Below are positions 52,702-62,805 of a stretch of DNA of 64,000 nt, in pieces. Under the pieces are notes generated by a model, which had not been told where the DNA came from, made no database searches, and saw only the letters and a program-made list of their open reading frames with translations. Source of the stretch: an uncultured Aquimarina sp. (GTDB lineage Bacteria > Bacteroidota > Bacteroidia > Flavobacteriales > Flavobacteriaceae); contig CANMKX010000011.1 in the NCBI GenBank assembly GCA_947498595.1, forward strand, positions 1 to 64,000, in the 5' to 3' direction. The position numbers and the translations under genes are program-made. The stretch's first letter is position 1, and each line of letters begins with the position of its first letter.

Positions 52702-53359
52702 TATTTTTTTGTTTAATATAATTCAATACCGATACTGGTGTGTCTATTGCTTCTTTTATAAATTTATCTGGAAGAGGGTTTCCTGCTATTTCTCGTATAG
52801 GGACTACTCCAGCCCAAAAAGACGATTGATAATCCTCTTTTTCATCTATCACTCCTTCGTTTCTTATTTTTGCAGAAGCTACGTCTATTTTTATAGCAAT
52901 TACTAATGTTGCATTAAATTCCTTTTCATTTGGATGTCGTATATGCTCCCAATGATTAGGTATCATATGATTTATAATATACTTCATTGCTTCTAATTTT
53001 TCTTCAGGATCTTCCACTCTACGTGCTTTTCCAAAAACAGTAGCAGATCTATAGTTAGCAGAATGATGAAAAGCTGACCTTGCAAGTACTAATCCATCTA
53101 GATGTGTTACAGATAAACTTGCTTCACCAACATGAATTAAATGTAGCATCATTCTATTTTTTAAAGATCCATGAATATAAATTGTATTATCTTTTCTTGC
53201 ATATGCAGTTGGTAATACGATTGCCTTATTTTCATAGACATATCCGATATTACACAGAAATTTAGCATCTAAAATCTCGTTAATCTCCTCAATATTGTAA
53301 GAAGCTCTCTTTGAACCTCTAACAACTTTATTTAATTCACTTTTTTTGTATTCAGACAT
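52694..53359 (-). CDS. Pyridoxamine 5'-phosphate oxidase-like flavin-binding protein, 221 aa
   Basis: A split-barrel flavin-binding protein: YVYENKAIVLPTAYARK, LHLIHVGEASLSVTHLDGLVLARSAFHHSANYRS (core of the fold; only landmarks cited) and FGKARRVED. This subgroup is annotated as FMN-binding or PNPOx-like, not as true PdxH. It is divergent from a MocR-type PLP-dependent regulator with operator-like repeats between them, which supports a vitamin B6 or related role. The minus-strand TAATTTTG at 53381-53388 is its likely -7 box. Confidence 0.8.
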   Translation of the reverse strand: MSEYKKSELNKVVRGSKRASYNIEEINEILDAKFLCNIGYVYENKAIVLPTAYARKDNTIYIHGSLKNRMMLHLIHVGEASLSVTHLDGLVLARSAFHHSANYRSATVFGKARRVEDPEEKLEAMKYIINHMIPNHWEHIRHPNEKEFNATLVIAIKIDVASAKIRNEGVIDEKEDYQSSFWAGVVPIREIAGNPLPDKFIKEAIDTPVSVLNYIKQKNNA

Positions 53360-53397
53360 AATTTATTCTTTTATTTATTTCAAAATTAATAGTTTTA

Positions 53398-53443
53398 TGG
53401 CTCCTTAAAGGAGTCCAGTTTTTATTAACTAAATAGTCCAGTT
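53398..53443. promoter_or_regulatory. Operator candidate of the MocR regulator
   Basis: A near-palindrome TGGCTCCTT-AA-AGGAGTCCA (53398-53417) and two exact direct repeats AGTCCAGTT at 53412-53420 and 53435-53443, 23 bp apart (about two helical turns), the second ending at the regulator's ATG. MocR/GntR regulators such as GabR, TauR and PdxR bind direct repeats in divergent promoters. Confidence 0.55.
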
Positions 53444-54931
53444 ATGTTCCCTTTTAAAACAGAATTAAAACTTGATAGGAAAATTAAAACCCCATTATAC
53501 CTACAACTAAGTAAACAGATAATTGAACTAATATACCATGGAAGTCTACCTGCAAATATGAAACTTCCTAGTAGTCGTAGTCTGGCTAATAGCCTTGATG
53601 TACATAGAAAAACAATTGTGAATTGTTACCAGGAGTTAATAGATCAAGGTTGGGTTATATCTATCGAAGCGAAAGGAACTTTTATCAATAATGATTTACC
53701 TATTGTTAAAAAACATACTTTGACACTCCCAAAAAAAAGGAATTCTGATTCCATTAATTTTGAATTCATTAAATATTCTCATCTAGATAGAAAACCTATT
53801 AAAAAAGATAGTTCATTAATAACTATAACAGATGGTATTCCAGATATAAGATTAGCTCCATTGGACGAAATAGCTAAAATTTATCGGACTATTGCACAAA
53901 AAGAACACCACCAAGATTTTTTTAATTATGGAGCTACACATGGTTCAATTTTATTAAGAGAAGCCTTAGTTAATTATTTGAATGAAACTCGGGGTCTCGT
54001 AGTTACTACGGATCAAATTTTAATAACAAGAGGAAGTCAAATGGGAATTTACTTATCTAGTAAATTATTAATAACACAAGGAGAAAATATTATCGTTGGT
54101 CATACCAATTACATGACTGTTGATGATACATTTATAACCGAAAAAGCGACAATTATACGGGTTCCTGTAGATCAGAATGGATTGGATACTTTTGCAATTG
54201 AAGAAATTTGTAAAAAAAAGAACATCAGAGCCGTTTACGTAACTTCTCATCATCATCATCCTACAACAGTAACTTTATCTGCTAAACGCAGAATGCATCT
54301 ATTAGCATTGGCTAAACAATATCGTTTTGCTATTATAGAAGACGATTATGATTATGATTTCCACTATGAGAATGCCCCTATAGTACCTTTAGCAAGCCAT
54401 GACCTCTATGGAAATGTAATTTACATTGGTGGTTTTTCAAAAATAATCTCTCCAGGAATACGAATAGGTTATGTGATTGCACCATCTCTCTTTATTCATG
54501 AAGCAGCTAAGTTTCGCAGAATTATCGATAGACAAGGAGATTTTGTAATGGAAGCAACAATTGCTAGAATGCTTTTGCAAAGAGATATACAACGTCATAC
54601 AAAAAAGGCATTACGTATCTATCGCAAACGAAGAGATCTTTTTTGCAACTTGCTTACGACTATGTTACCACATGCTTTTGATTTCGTTATTCCGCAAGGA
54701 GGAATGGCTATTTGGGTATTACTTTTAACACCCTATAATTGGACTAGTGTTACAGAACAAGCTTTATCAAATGATCTCCAATTAGGCGATTGGCAACGCT
54801 ATGATAATAATACTTCAGGCCATGCAGGTATGCGTTTCGGCTTTGCTAATTTTGAAGAAGACGAAATTTATGATCTAATAGGTCGCTTGATTATTACTTT
54901 TAATCAGTTAGATAAAAAAAGCACTAATTAA
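53444..54931 (+). CDS. MocR/PdxR-family regulator (GntR HTH + aminotransferase), 495 aa
   Basis: An N-terminal winged helix (about 10-85; KLPSSRSLANSLDVHRKTIV cut to its recognition part) and a C-terminal class I aminotransferase domain with the PLP lysine K333 in GGFSKIISPG and DDYDYDFHYE before it. Such regulators sense PLP or amino-acid aldimines and control a divergent gene, here the PNPOx-like gene at 52694-53359. A terminator follows directly. Confidence 0.88.
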   Translation: MFPFKTELKLDRKIKTPLYLQLSKQIIELIYHGSLPANMKLPSSRSLANSLDVHRKTIVNCYQELIDQGWVISIEAKGTFINNDLPIVKKHTLTLPKKRNSDSINFEFIKYSHLDRKPIKKDSSLITITDGIPDIRLAPLDEIAKIYRTIAQKEHHQDFFNYGATHGSILLREALVNYLNETRGLVVTTDQILITRGSQMGIYLSSKLLITQGENIIVGHTNYMTVDDTFITEKATIIRVPVDQNGLDTFAIEEICKKKNIRAVYVTSHHHHPTTVTLSAKRRMHLLALAKQYRFAIIEDDYDYDFHYENAPIVPLASHDLYGNVIYIGGFSKIISPGIRIGYVIAPSLFIHEAAKFRRIIDRQGDFVMEATIARMLLQRDIQRHTKKALRIYRKRRDLFCNLLTTMLPHAFDFVIPQGGMAIWVLLLTPYNWTSVTEQALSNDLQLGDWQRYDNNTSGHAGMRFGFANFEEDEIYDLIGRLIITFNQLDKKSTN

Positions 54932-54950
54932 AATGATTAATTAGTGCTTT
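54918..54950. terminator. Terminator between the MocR and proline dehydrogenase genes
   Basis: AAAGCACTAATTA (54918-54930) and TAATTAGTGCTTT (54938-54950), perfect 13-bp stem, 7-nt loop, T-run on the plus side. The left arm includes the regulator's last codons. Confidence 0.75.
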
Positions 54951-54956
54951 TTTTTA

Positions 54957-56129
54957 TTATAATTTTCTACGTTTTTTCTCTGTAGATAATAAATTTAGTT
55001 CTCTGCTAGTTTGTCCTGCAACCGAAGTATTTTCTTCAGCCCTTCTAATTAAATATGGCATCACATCTTTCACAGGTCCAAAAGGCAAGTATTTAGCAAT
55101 ATTATATCCCATATCAGCTACATTAAAGCTAATGTGATCGCTCATTCCATACAATTGCCCAAACCAAACTTTAAAGTCATTTTTAGCAATCCCATATTGA
55201 TTCATTAAATCAATAGCTAGCGCACTACTGTTTTCATTATGAGTTCCTATAAAAACAGCTATGTCATCTATATTTTCTAAAATATACTGTAATGTTGTGT
55301 CAAAGTTTTTATCAGTTGCTTCTTTGTCTTTACAAATAGGAGATGCGTAGCCATTTTCTCTTGCTCTATCAATCTCTTTCTCCATATATGCTCCTCGAAC
55401 GATTTTCACTCCTATTTTAAACCCTTCAACCTTTGCTTGTGCATGAAGATTATTCAGAAACTTAAAACGGTCATGTCTATAGAGTTGCAATGTATTGTAT
55501 ACAATTGCTTTTTCTTTATTATACTTACGCATCATTTCTGTGATCAAATCATCAGCTGCATCTTGCATCCAACTTTCTTCAGCATCAATCAATAATGCCA
55601 CATCACATGCATGTGCTTTCTTACATACAGTTTCAAAACGAGTTACAATACGCTCCCACTCCTTTTCTTCTTCAGCAGTTAAAGCAACTTTCTCTGTTTT
55701 CTTTTGCCATATTAAAAACCGACCAAACCCTGTAGGTTTAAATACCGCAAACGGAATAGCATCTTTATTATCCGCAAAATCTACAATACGTAAGATTTTT
55801 TCAAGTGCCGCATCAAATTGAGATTCTTCTTCTTTTCCTTCTACAGAGTAATCCAATACAGAACTAACTCCTTTGCTATACACCTTATCAATTACTGGAA
55901 TACAATCATCTTCACTTACACCTCCGCAAAAATGATCAAAGACAGTCGCTCTAATTAATCCTTTAACTGGCAAATGTGCTTTTAATGCAAAATTTGTGAC
56001 TGCTGTACCTATACGAACCAACGGCTCATTTGATATCATTTTAAATAAAAAATATGCTCTTTCTAACTCAGAATCACTCTTTAATGAGAAAGCAATTTCT
56101 GTATTATCAAAAATTGTTGTGTTTTTCAT
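54957..56129 (-). CDS. Proline dehydrogenase, 390 aa
   Basis: A FAD-dependent PutA-type (beta/alpha)8 barrel that oxidises proline to pyrroline-5-carboxylate. Visible landmarks: DYSVEGKEEE, FAVFKPTGFGR, LLIDAEESWMQ, VKIVRGAYMEKE (FAD region) and GTHNENS. It is monofunctional, without the P5C dehydrogenase half, as usual in Bacteroidota. No partner gene is adjacent. Confidence 0.92.
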   Translation of the reverse strand: MKNTTIFDNTEIAFSLKSDSELERAYFLFKMISNEPLVRIGTAVTNFALKAHLPVKGLIRATVFDHFCGGVSEDDCIPVIDKVYSKGVSSVLDYSVEGKEEESQFDAALEKILRIVDFADNKDAIPFAVFKPTGFGRFLIWQKKTEKVALTAEEEKEWERIVTRFETVCKKAHACDVALLIDAEESWMQDAADDLITEMMRKYNKEKAIVYNTLQLYRHDRFKFLNNLHAQAKVEGFKIGVKIVRGAYMEKEIDRARENGYASPICKDKEATDKNFDTTLQYILENIDDIAVFIGTHNENSSALAIDLMNQYGIAKNDFKVWFGQLYGMSDHISFNVADMGYNIAKYLPFGPVKDVMPYLIRRAEENTSVAGQTSRELNLLSTEKKRRKL

Positions 56130-56295
56130 TAGCTAAACTTTAGATCGTCCTTACTTTTATAATAGGATTCGTAATAAAAAATATTCTTTTAATAATCAAT
56201 CGTCCTATCTTTTACGATATGTACAAATATAGGAGTTGTAAGTTTATTTTATTATAATTTCTGCTTATTTTCACACCAAAAAAAACAACCTTATT

Positions 56296-57363
56296 ATGCA
56301 ACCTATAGTTTCTAAAAACTCCGTGGTCTATTTTCAAGAAGAATGCTATATTCAATTAAATGCTTATTTAGAAAAAGCTAATCATTCTAAGGTATTTATC
56401 TTAGTAGATAACAATACTCACGAATATTGTTTGTCGTATCTAATGAGTTCTATTGAGAAAGAATATGATATTGAAGTGATTGAAATTGAAGCAGGCGAAA
56501 TCAATAAAACAATAGAGACTTGTACTGGTGTATGGAATGTATTATCTGAACTTGGAGCTGATCGAAAGAGTTTATTAATCAATCTTGGTGGTGGTGTCGT
56601 TACAGATTTGGGTGGTTTTGTTGCCTGTACTTTTAAAAGAGGTATCAAATACATTAATATTCCTACTACATTACTAGCTATGGTAGATGCTTCTGTAGGT
56701 GGTAAAACAGGAGTTGATCTAGGGAATCTAAAAAATCAAGTTGGTGTTATTAGTGAATCCGAAATGGTGTTAGTTGACACTCACTATTTAACAACATTAC
56801 CTCCTAATCAAATGCGTAGTGGTCTTGCCGAGATGCTAAAACATGGTTTGATTAGAGAACAAAAGTATTGGGATCAAATGAAAGATTTATCTAATTTAAC
56901 ATTAGAAGATTTAGGTCAATTGATTTATGATTCGGTTCAAATTAAAAATGAAGTTGTGCTAATCGATCCTACAGAACAACATTTGCGTAAAATACTTAAT
57001 TTTGGCCATACATTAGGACACGCTGTTGAATCTTATTTTTTAACACATCCTGAAAAAGAAATACTATTGCATGGAGAAGCCATTGCTATCGGAATGATTA
57101 TGGAATCATATATATCTTCAGAATTATTGAACTTATCTAAAAGCAATCTTTCTGAAATTAAAGAAGTGATCTTAAATACATTTCCTAAAGTAACAATTGC
57201 AAACGATGATCGAAAAGAAATTCTAAAGTTATTAGTTCATGATAAAAAGAACGAAAACGGGAATATTAATTTTGTTTTACTTACTTCTATTGGAGAAGCT
57301 AAAATTGATTGTATCGTTTCAGAAGACTTGCTTTTTAAATCTTTCGATTATTATTTAGCATAA
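56296..57363 (+). CDS. aroB: 3-dehydroquinate synthase
   Basis: Second enzyme of the shikimate pathway, NAD- and Zn-dependent. 355 aa with NLGGGVVTDLGGFVA, the DASVGGKTGVDL motif, GLAEMLKHGLIRE and NFGHTLGHAVE carrying zinc-binding histidines. Single gene with a strong two-way terminator after it. It supplies chorismate for, among others, the menaquinone genes 6 kb away. Confidence 0.96.
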   Translation: MQPIVSKNSVVYFQEECYIQLNAYLEKANHSKVFILVDNNTHEYCLSYLMSSIEKEYDIEVIEIEAGEINKTIETCTGVWNVLSELGADRKSLLINLGGGVVTDLGGFVACTFKRGIKYINIPTTLLAMVDASVGGKTGVDLGNLKNQVGVISESEMVLVDTHYLTTLPPNQMRSGLAEMLKHGLIREQKYWDQMKDLSNLTLEDLGQLIYDSVQIKNEVVLIDPTEQHLRKILNFGHTLGHAVESYFLTHPEKEILLHGEAIAIGMIMESYISSELLNLSKSNLSEIKEVILNTFPKVTIANDDRKEILKLLVHDKKNENGNINFVLLTSIGEAKIDCIVSEDLLFKSFDYYLA

Positions 57364-57385
57364 AATAAATATTTATATTATAAAA

Positions 57386-57420
57386 ATTAGGCTGCATATA
57401 TTGAATATATGCAGCCTAAT
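57386..57420. terminator. Bidirectional terminator aroB / ABC-F
   Basis: Perfect 16-bp arms ATTAGGCTGCATATAT (57386-57401) and ATATATGCAGCCTAAT (57405-57420) with a 3-nt loop between convergent genes. Confidence 0.8.
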
Positions 57421-57440
57421 TAGTATTTATAAAAAATATT

Positions 57441-59078
57441 CTATTTCATTAAATTAATATCTGCAATACTCTTTATCCTATTTCGTTCTAAGAATGCATC
57501 TATAGTTTCAAAATGTTCGATAACGCGTTGTTCTTTAAATTCAAAAACTTTTTGAGAAAGTCCCTGTAAAAAATCCCTATCATGAGAAACCAAAATTAGT
57601 GTTCCGTCAAATGATTTTAATGCTTCTTTTAAAACATCTTTAGATTTTAAATCTAAATGATTTGTTGGTTCATCCAATATCAATAGATTAACAGGCTCAA
57701 GCAATAACTTTACCATTGCCAATCTCGTTTTTTCTCCACCAGACAATACGCTCACCTTTTTATCAATATCATCACCACTAAACATAAATCTCCCTAGGAT
57801 GTTTTTAATTTGTGTTCGCATGTCTCCAAAAGCAACCTCATCAACTGTTTGAAAAATAGTTAGATCAGGATCCAATAAAGATGCCTGATTTTGTGCAAAG
57901 TACCCCACTTTAACATTATGTCCTAATTCGCAAAGTCCATCAACCTCTATTTCATTCAAAATAGCTTTTATCATTGTCGATTTTCCTTCTCCATTTCGTC
58001 CAACAAAAGAAACTTTTTCTCCTCTTGCAATAGACATATTTGCATCTTTAAATACAATGTGATTATCGTATGATTTCGACACATTATTTACTGTTACAGG
58101 ATAATCTCCAGAGCGAGGTGCTGGAGGAAAACGTAATTTCAATGCTGATGTATCTATCTCATCTATTTCAATAATATCCAATTTCTCAAGCATTCTCTCC
58201 CTAGAAGCAACTTGATTTGTTTTTGAAAAAGTTCCTTTAAATCGCTCTATAAAAGCTCTATTATCCGCTATAAATCTTTGCTGCTCTTGGTATGCTTTTA
58301 TTTGGTGACTTCTTCTTTCTTCTCTTAATTGCAAATAATGAGAATAATTGGCTTTATAATCATAGATACGCCCCATAGTTACTTCAACCGTGCGATTTGT
58401 AATATTATCAATAAAGGCCCTATCGTGAGATATTACCATCACCGCATTGGCTTTATTAACCAAAAAATCTTCTAACCATATCACTGATTCGATATCAATA
58501 TGATTTGTTGGCTCATCAAGTAATATTAAATCTGGTTTTTGCAATAGAATCTTTGCTAATTCTATACGCATACGCCATCCACCACTAAATTCGTTTGTTG
58601 GTCGTTCAAAATCTTCTTGCTTAAATCCCAAACCTTTTAATGCTTTTTCAACCTCAGCATCATAATTAACATCTTCCAAAGCATAATATTTCTCTCCTAA
58701 ATCAGATACTCTTTCTATGATTTTCATATACTCATCACTCTCATAATCAGTTCTAGTTTCTAATGCTTTATTTAATGTTTCCATTTCATTTCGCATTTCA
58801 AACACATGAGCAAAAGCCTTAGATGCTTCATTAAAAACAGTACTATCATCTTCAGTTAATAAATGTTGTGGCAAATATGCAATAATAGTATCCTTAGGAG
58901 CTCTTACATTTCCTTTGGTTGCTTTTTGTAAACCTGCTACGATCTTCATCATGGTAGATTTACCTGCTCCATTTTTACCCATTAATGCAATTTTATCATT
59001 TGGATTAATTACAAATGATACATTACTAAATAATGTATTACCACTAAATTCTACTGCTAAATTATCAACTGAAATCAT
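57441..59078 (-). CDS. ABC-F family ATPase, 545 aa
   Basis: Two ABC domains on one chain without membrane segments: Walker A GKNGAGKST and GRNGEGKST, signatures FSGGWRMR and LSGGEKTR, Walker B LILLDEPTNHID and LLILDEPTNHLD, joined by a charged helical linker (about 240-310). ABC-F proteins act on the ribosome. The length and the FSGGWRMR signature fit housekeeping subfamilies (Uup/EttA-like) rather than antibiotic-resistance types. TAGTTTTG at 59099-59106 (minus strand) is a perfect -7 box 21 nt before the ATG. Confidence 0.92.
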   Translation of the reverse strand: MISVDNLAVEFSGNTLFSNVSFVINPNDKIALMGKNGAGKSTMMKIVAGLQKATKGNVRAPKDTIIAYLPQHLLTEDDSTVFNEASKAFAHVFEMRNEMETLNKALETRTDYESDEYMKIIERVSDLGEKYYALEDVNYDAEVEKALKGLGFKQEDFERPTNEFSGGWRMRIELAKILLQKPDLILLDEPTNHIDIESVIWLEDFLVNKANAVMVISHDRAFIDNITNRTVEVTMGRIYDYKANYSHYLQLREERRSHQIKAYQEQQRFIADNRAFIERFKGTFSKTNQVASRERMLEKLDIIEIDEIDTSALKLRFPPAPRSGDYPVTVNNVSKSYDNHIVFKDANMSIARGEKVSFVGRNGEGKSTMIKAILNEIEVDGLCELGHNVKVGYFAQNQASLLDPDLTIFQTVDEVAFGDMRTQIKNILGRFMFSGDDIDKKVSVLSGGEKTRLAMVKLLLEPVNLLILDEPTNHLDLKSKDVLKEALKSFDGTLILVSHDRDFLQGLSQKVFEFKEQRVIEHFETIDAFLERNRIKSIADINLMK

Positions 59079-59219
59079 AGGTGTTTTTTTGAAAGTCGCA
59101 AAACTACTAAAAAGTGTTTATATTTTACCTTAATACAAACTACAATTCGAAATTACAATGTTTTTCTTTTTCATTTTTTGGATACCTTTAAAACATTATT
59201 CACACAAAAATCATATTAA

Positions 59220-61844
59220 ATGACACGAATTTTATGCTTAATTTTTGCTGCTTTATTCAACTTAGGATACGCCCAGCAAGAAATTACAGGTACTATTAAT
59301 GATGAAAATGGAGCTCCAATTCCATTCGTTAATATTGTAGAAAAAGGAACCTCCAATGGTACCACCACCGATGATAATGGTACATACCGTATTACAGCAT
59401 CTCCAGACGCAACATTAATCTTTAGTTTTGTTGGTTTCAATTCGCAGGAAATTCCTGTTGCTGGTCAATCGGTTATAGATGTTATTATGTCTGAAGGAGA
59501 AGCTTTAAGCACTATCACAATTGTAGGTTCTCGTAGTCCAAAACGTACAGCTGTTGATACTCCCGTAGCTATTGATGTAATTAACATGCAAGATGTCGTT
59601 ACTCAAAGTGGTAAAATTGAAATCAATGAACTTCTGCAATACGCAGCTCCTTCATTTAATGCAAACAAACAATCAGGATCCGATGGGGCTGATCATATAG
59701 ATCCTGCAACACTTAGAGGATTGGGACCTGATCAAACATTGGTGTTGATCAATGGTAAACGTAGACACTCTTCTTCTCTTATCAATATTTTTGGAACTCG
59801 TGGTAGAGGTAATTCTGGTACAGATCTTAATGCCATTCCTGCTTCTGCTATCAAACGTATTGAAATTCTTAGAGATGGAGCTGCGGCACAATATGGATCC
59901 GATGCTATAGCAGGGGTAATCAATATTGTATTAAAAGATACAACAGACGAATTTTCTGGAAGCGTTAGTTATGGGTTTTATAATACCAATGCTAAAGGTG
60001 ACTTTCCTACTGGTACACCTAATACTGATGGAAATCGTTTGGATACAGATCGAGATGGAAATGCCATTACAGACGATCAAAACTTTGACGGTGGATCGCT
60101 TAAAGTTACAGCCAATTATGGAGTTAAAGTTGGTGAAGAAGGATATATCAATTTTACTACCGAATTTTTAAATAAAAATAAAACATTACGTCCTGGGTAT
60201 GATTTTAGACGTGGTTTTGGTGAAGCAGCTATCGAAGGATTTAATTTCTTTGTAAATTCTGCTATTCCAGTTTCTGAAAACACTGAAGTATATGCTTTTG
60301 GGGGGCGTAACTATAGAGATACAGATGCTTATGCTTTTACGCGTAACGACGGAGCTCGTGTAGTAACTTCTATTTTTCCTAATGGATTTACACCTAGAAT
60401 TACTTCTACAATTATAGACAATTCTGTTTCTGTTGGAGTACGTACTAAAACAGCTAGTGGATGGAATCTTGATATTAACAATACTTGGGGTGAAAATAAT
60501 TTTCATTATTTCATTAAAGGAACATTAAATGCTTCTCTAGGCGACTTATCTCCTACTGATTTTGATGCTGGAGGGCATAGTTTAACTCAAAATACAACAA
60601 GTCTTGATATGTCTCGTTATTTTGAAGATATTATGAGTGGTTTTAATATCGCTTTTGGAGCAGAATATCGTACCGAAAATTTCGTTATCTTTTCTGGAGA
60701 AGAAGCTTCTTATGCTACTTATGACAGCAACGGAATTGCCATTACTGACCCTGCTAATCAAACACAAGCTACAGATCCAATAACAGGAGAGCTTAGACCT
60801 GGCGGTTCTCAAGGATTTCCAGGATACAGCCCTGCAAACGAAATAGACCGTTCTCGCTCTAATGTATCATTATACGCAGATGCAGAATTGGATATTACTG
60901 AGTCTTTTTTATTAAACGCAGCTGCTCGTTTCGAGAATTATAGTGATTTTGGAAGTACCCTAAACGGTAAAATTGCTGCACGTTTTAAGGCTACTGATAA
61001 AATCAATATTCGTGGTTCGTTAAGTACAGGGTTTAGAGCTCCATCATTAGCTCAAATCTATTACAATTTACGTTTTACAGATTTTCAAGGAGGTGTAGCA
61101 ACCGAAACACTATTGTCTCCTAATAATAGCCCAGTTACTGCTTCTTTTGGAATAGAACAATTAAAAGAAGAAACTGCGACAAATGCTTCTCTTGGAGTTA
61201 CCGCAACTATTGGTAATTTTACAGCAACTGTTGATGGTTATTATATCGATGTTAAAGATCGTATTGTGTTAACAGGTACTTTTGCAGCTCCACAAATCCC
61301 TAATGTTGCAGAAGCTCAATTTTTTGCTAATGGAGTAGATACTGAAACCTTAGGTGTTGATGTTGTATTGTCATGGAAAAAGGATTTAGGGAATGCGGGG
61401 ACTATTAATACTACTCTTGCAGGAAATATCAATGATATGTCAATTAAAGACGTAAATAATGGTGCACTGGATCGCAATACATTTTTTGGAGATCGTGAAC
61501 GCGCATTTTTATTAGCATCGGCTCCTGAAAGTAAATTCTCTTTGAATGGTACTTATAAGCTTGAAAAATTAAATGCTGGTGTTGGAGTGACGCGCTTTAG
61601 CGAAATAACTCTCATTGATTTTGCTGACACAGAAGATATATACGAAGCTAAATATACTGTAGATGTAACTTTAGGGTATCAATTATCAAAAAACCTAAAA
61701 CTTACTATTGGTGGTAATAATATATTCAATGAATATCCTGACCAACAGAATGATGGTGAAACAGAATCTGGCGGGTATTGGGACGCTGTTCAAATGGGGT
61801 TCGGTGGAGCATATTATTATGCTAGAATGAGTTATAATTTCTAA
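59220..61844 (+). CDS. TonB-dependent receptor, 874 aa
   Basis: The signal peptide ends at LGYAQ. A carboxypeptidase-regulatory-like domain (20-105; EITGTINDENGAPIPFVNI shortened) is followed by the plug (about 115-235; LRGLGPDQTLVLINGKRRH, GTDLNAIPASAIKRIEILRDG shortened) and a beta-barrel ending in the aromatic RMSYNF. No SusD partner and no riboswitch are adjacent, so the ligand is not known. The plug sequence with GRGNSGTDLN is typical of iron- or vitamin-type receptors rather than SusC. The ATG has a short AT-rich leader, and a terminator follows. Confidence 0.9.
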   Translation: MTRILCLIFAALFNLGYAQQEITGTINDENGAPIPFVNIVEKGTSNGTTTDDNGTYRITASPDATLIFSFVGFNSQEIPVAGQSVIDVIMSEGEALSTITIVGSRSPKRTAVDTPVAIDVINMQDVVTQSGKIEINELLQYAAPSFNANKQSGSDGADHIDPATLRGLGPDQTLVLINGKRRHSSSLINIFGTRGRGNSGTDLNAIPASAIKRIEILRDGAAAQYGSDAIAGVINIVLKDTTDEFSGSVSYGFYNTNAKGDFPTGTPNTDGNRLDTDRDGNAITDDQNFDGGSLKVTANYGVKVGEEGYINFTTEFLNKNKTLRPGYDFRRGFGEAAIEGFNFFVNSAIPVSENTEVYAFGGRNYRDTDAYAFTRNDGARVVTSIFPNGFTPRITSTIIDNSVSVGVRTKTASGWNLDINNTWGENNFHYFIKGTLNASLGDLSPTDFDAGGHSLTQNTTSLDMSRYFEDIMSGFNIAFGAEYRTENFVIFSGEEASYATYDSNGIAITDPANQTQATDPITGELRPGGSQGFPGYSPANEIDRSRSNVSLYADAELDITESFLLNAAARFENYSDFGSTLNGKIAARFKATDKINIRGSLSTGFRAPSLAQIYYNLRFTDFQGGVATETLLSPNNSPVTASFGIEQLKEETATNASLGVTATIGNFTATVDGYYIDVKDRIVLTGTFAAPQIPNVAEAQFFANGVDTETLGVDVVLSWKKDLGNAGTINTTLAGNINDMSIKDVNNGALDRNTFFGDRERAFLLASAPESKFSLNGTYKLEKLNAGVGVTRFSEITLIDFADTEDIYEAKYTVDVTLGYQLSKNLKLTIGGNNIFNEYPDQQNDGETESGGYWDAVQMGFGGAYYYARMSYNF

Positions 61845-61868
61845 AACTTATTGCTAAACAAATACATA

Positions 61869-61908
61869 AAACTGTTGTACTCGTTCTATAAAACAAGTAC
61901 AACAGTTT
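61869..61908 (+). terminator. Terminator after the TonB receptor
   Basis: Perfect 13-bp arms AAACTGTTGTACT (61869-61881) and AGTACAACAGTTT (61896-61908) with a 14-nt loop. Confidence 0.75.
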
Positions 61909-62013
61909 ATTATAATCTCTCATATTTTTACTCCCTTCTACTATTCTATAGTATCTTAATAATCATTTATGTAGACACTACTAACAACAAAAATAACTTG
62001 TAAACAACTAACT

Positions 62014-62805
62014 ATGAAATCGCTATTTATTCTTTCTCTTCTTTTAAGCTTGACTTTTATTTCGTGCAACAAATCACCTTCAATAAATAATCAAAAAAAC
62101 AGTAATAAAACAACTAATGAACCTTCAATAAATAATCTAATAAAATATCAATCAGAAAATCTAATCATTACACAACTTTCAAAACACGTTTATGAACATG
62201 TTTCATATTTAAATACAAACGATTTTGGAAGAGTTTCCTGTAATGGAATGTTTGTTATAAATGAAAATAAAAGTGTCCTTTTTGATACTCCAATAGATAA
62301 CAAAAGTTCAACAGAATTGATCAATTATATTACTAAAGAACTGAAATCTGAAATAATTGCCCTTATTCCAACCCATTTTCATAATGATTGTGTTGGTGGA
62401 ATAGCAGAATTTGAAAAACATAATATTCCAACTTATGCATCTGAGCAAACTATAAAATTATTAAAAGAAAACAATCCAAATTTCAATAACCCAATAAAAA
62501 GTTTTACTACTAATTTTACCTTAGATATTGGAAACAAAAAAGTTTATGCAGCATACTTTGGAGAAGGTCACACAAAAGATAATATTATAGGTTATTTTCC
62601 AAATGACAATGCAGTTTTTGGAGGATGTTTGATCAAGAAAGTTGGAGCAAGTAAAGGAAATTTAGAGGACGCCAATATTAAAGAATGGTCAAAAACGGTA
62701 GAGAAAGTTAAATTAAAGTATCCTAATGCAAAAATTGTCATTCCAGGGCATGGAAAATGGGGTGATACTGAATTATTTGATTATACCATAAAGTTATTCA
62801 AATAA
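62014..62805 (+). CDS. Subclass B1 metallo-beta-lactamase, 263 aa
   Basis: A lipoprotein-type signal (cysteine at 18 in TFISCNK) suggests anchoring in the outer or inner membrane. All zinc ligands of a B1 enzyme are present: H121, H123 and D125 in THFHND, H186 in GEGHTKDN, C205 in GGCLIKK with the substrate-binding lysine three residues on, and H246 in IPGHG. B1 enzymes hydrolyse most beta-lactams including carbapenems; chromosomal copies are known in Flavobacteriaceae. Activity here is inferred from the intact site. It lies at the start of an accessory stretch, next to the reverse-transcriptase locus. Confidence 0.9.
   Translation: MKSLFILSLLLSLTFISCNKSPSINNQKNSNKTTNEPSINNLIKYQSENLIITQLSKHVYEHVSYLNTNDFGRVSCNGMFVINENKSVLFDTPIDNKSSTELINYITKELKSEIIALIPTHFHNDCVGGIAEFEKHNIPTYASEQTIKLLKENNPNFNNPIKSFTTNFTLDIGNKKVYAAYFGEGHTKDNIIGYFPNDNAVFGGCLIKKVGASKGNLEDANIKEWSKTVEKVKLKYPNAKIVIPGHGKWGDTELFDYTIKLFK

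Noticed and set aside
57441-59078. Antibiotic-resistance ABC-F protein
   Set aside because: Length, FSGGWRMR signature and linker fit housekeeping ABC-F subfamilies; no regulatory leader peptide is seen.
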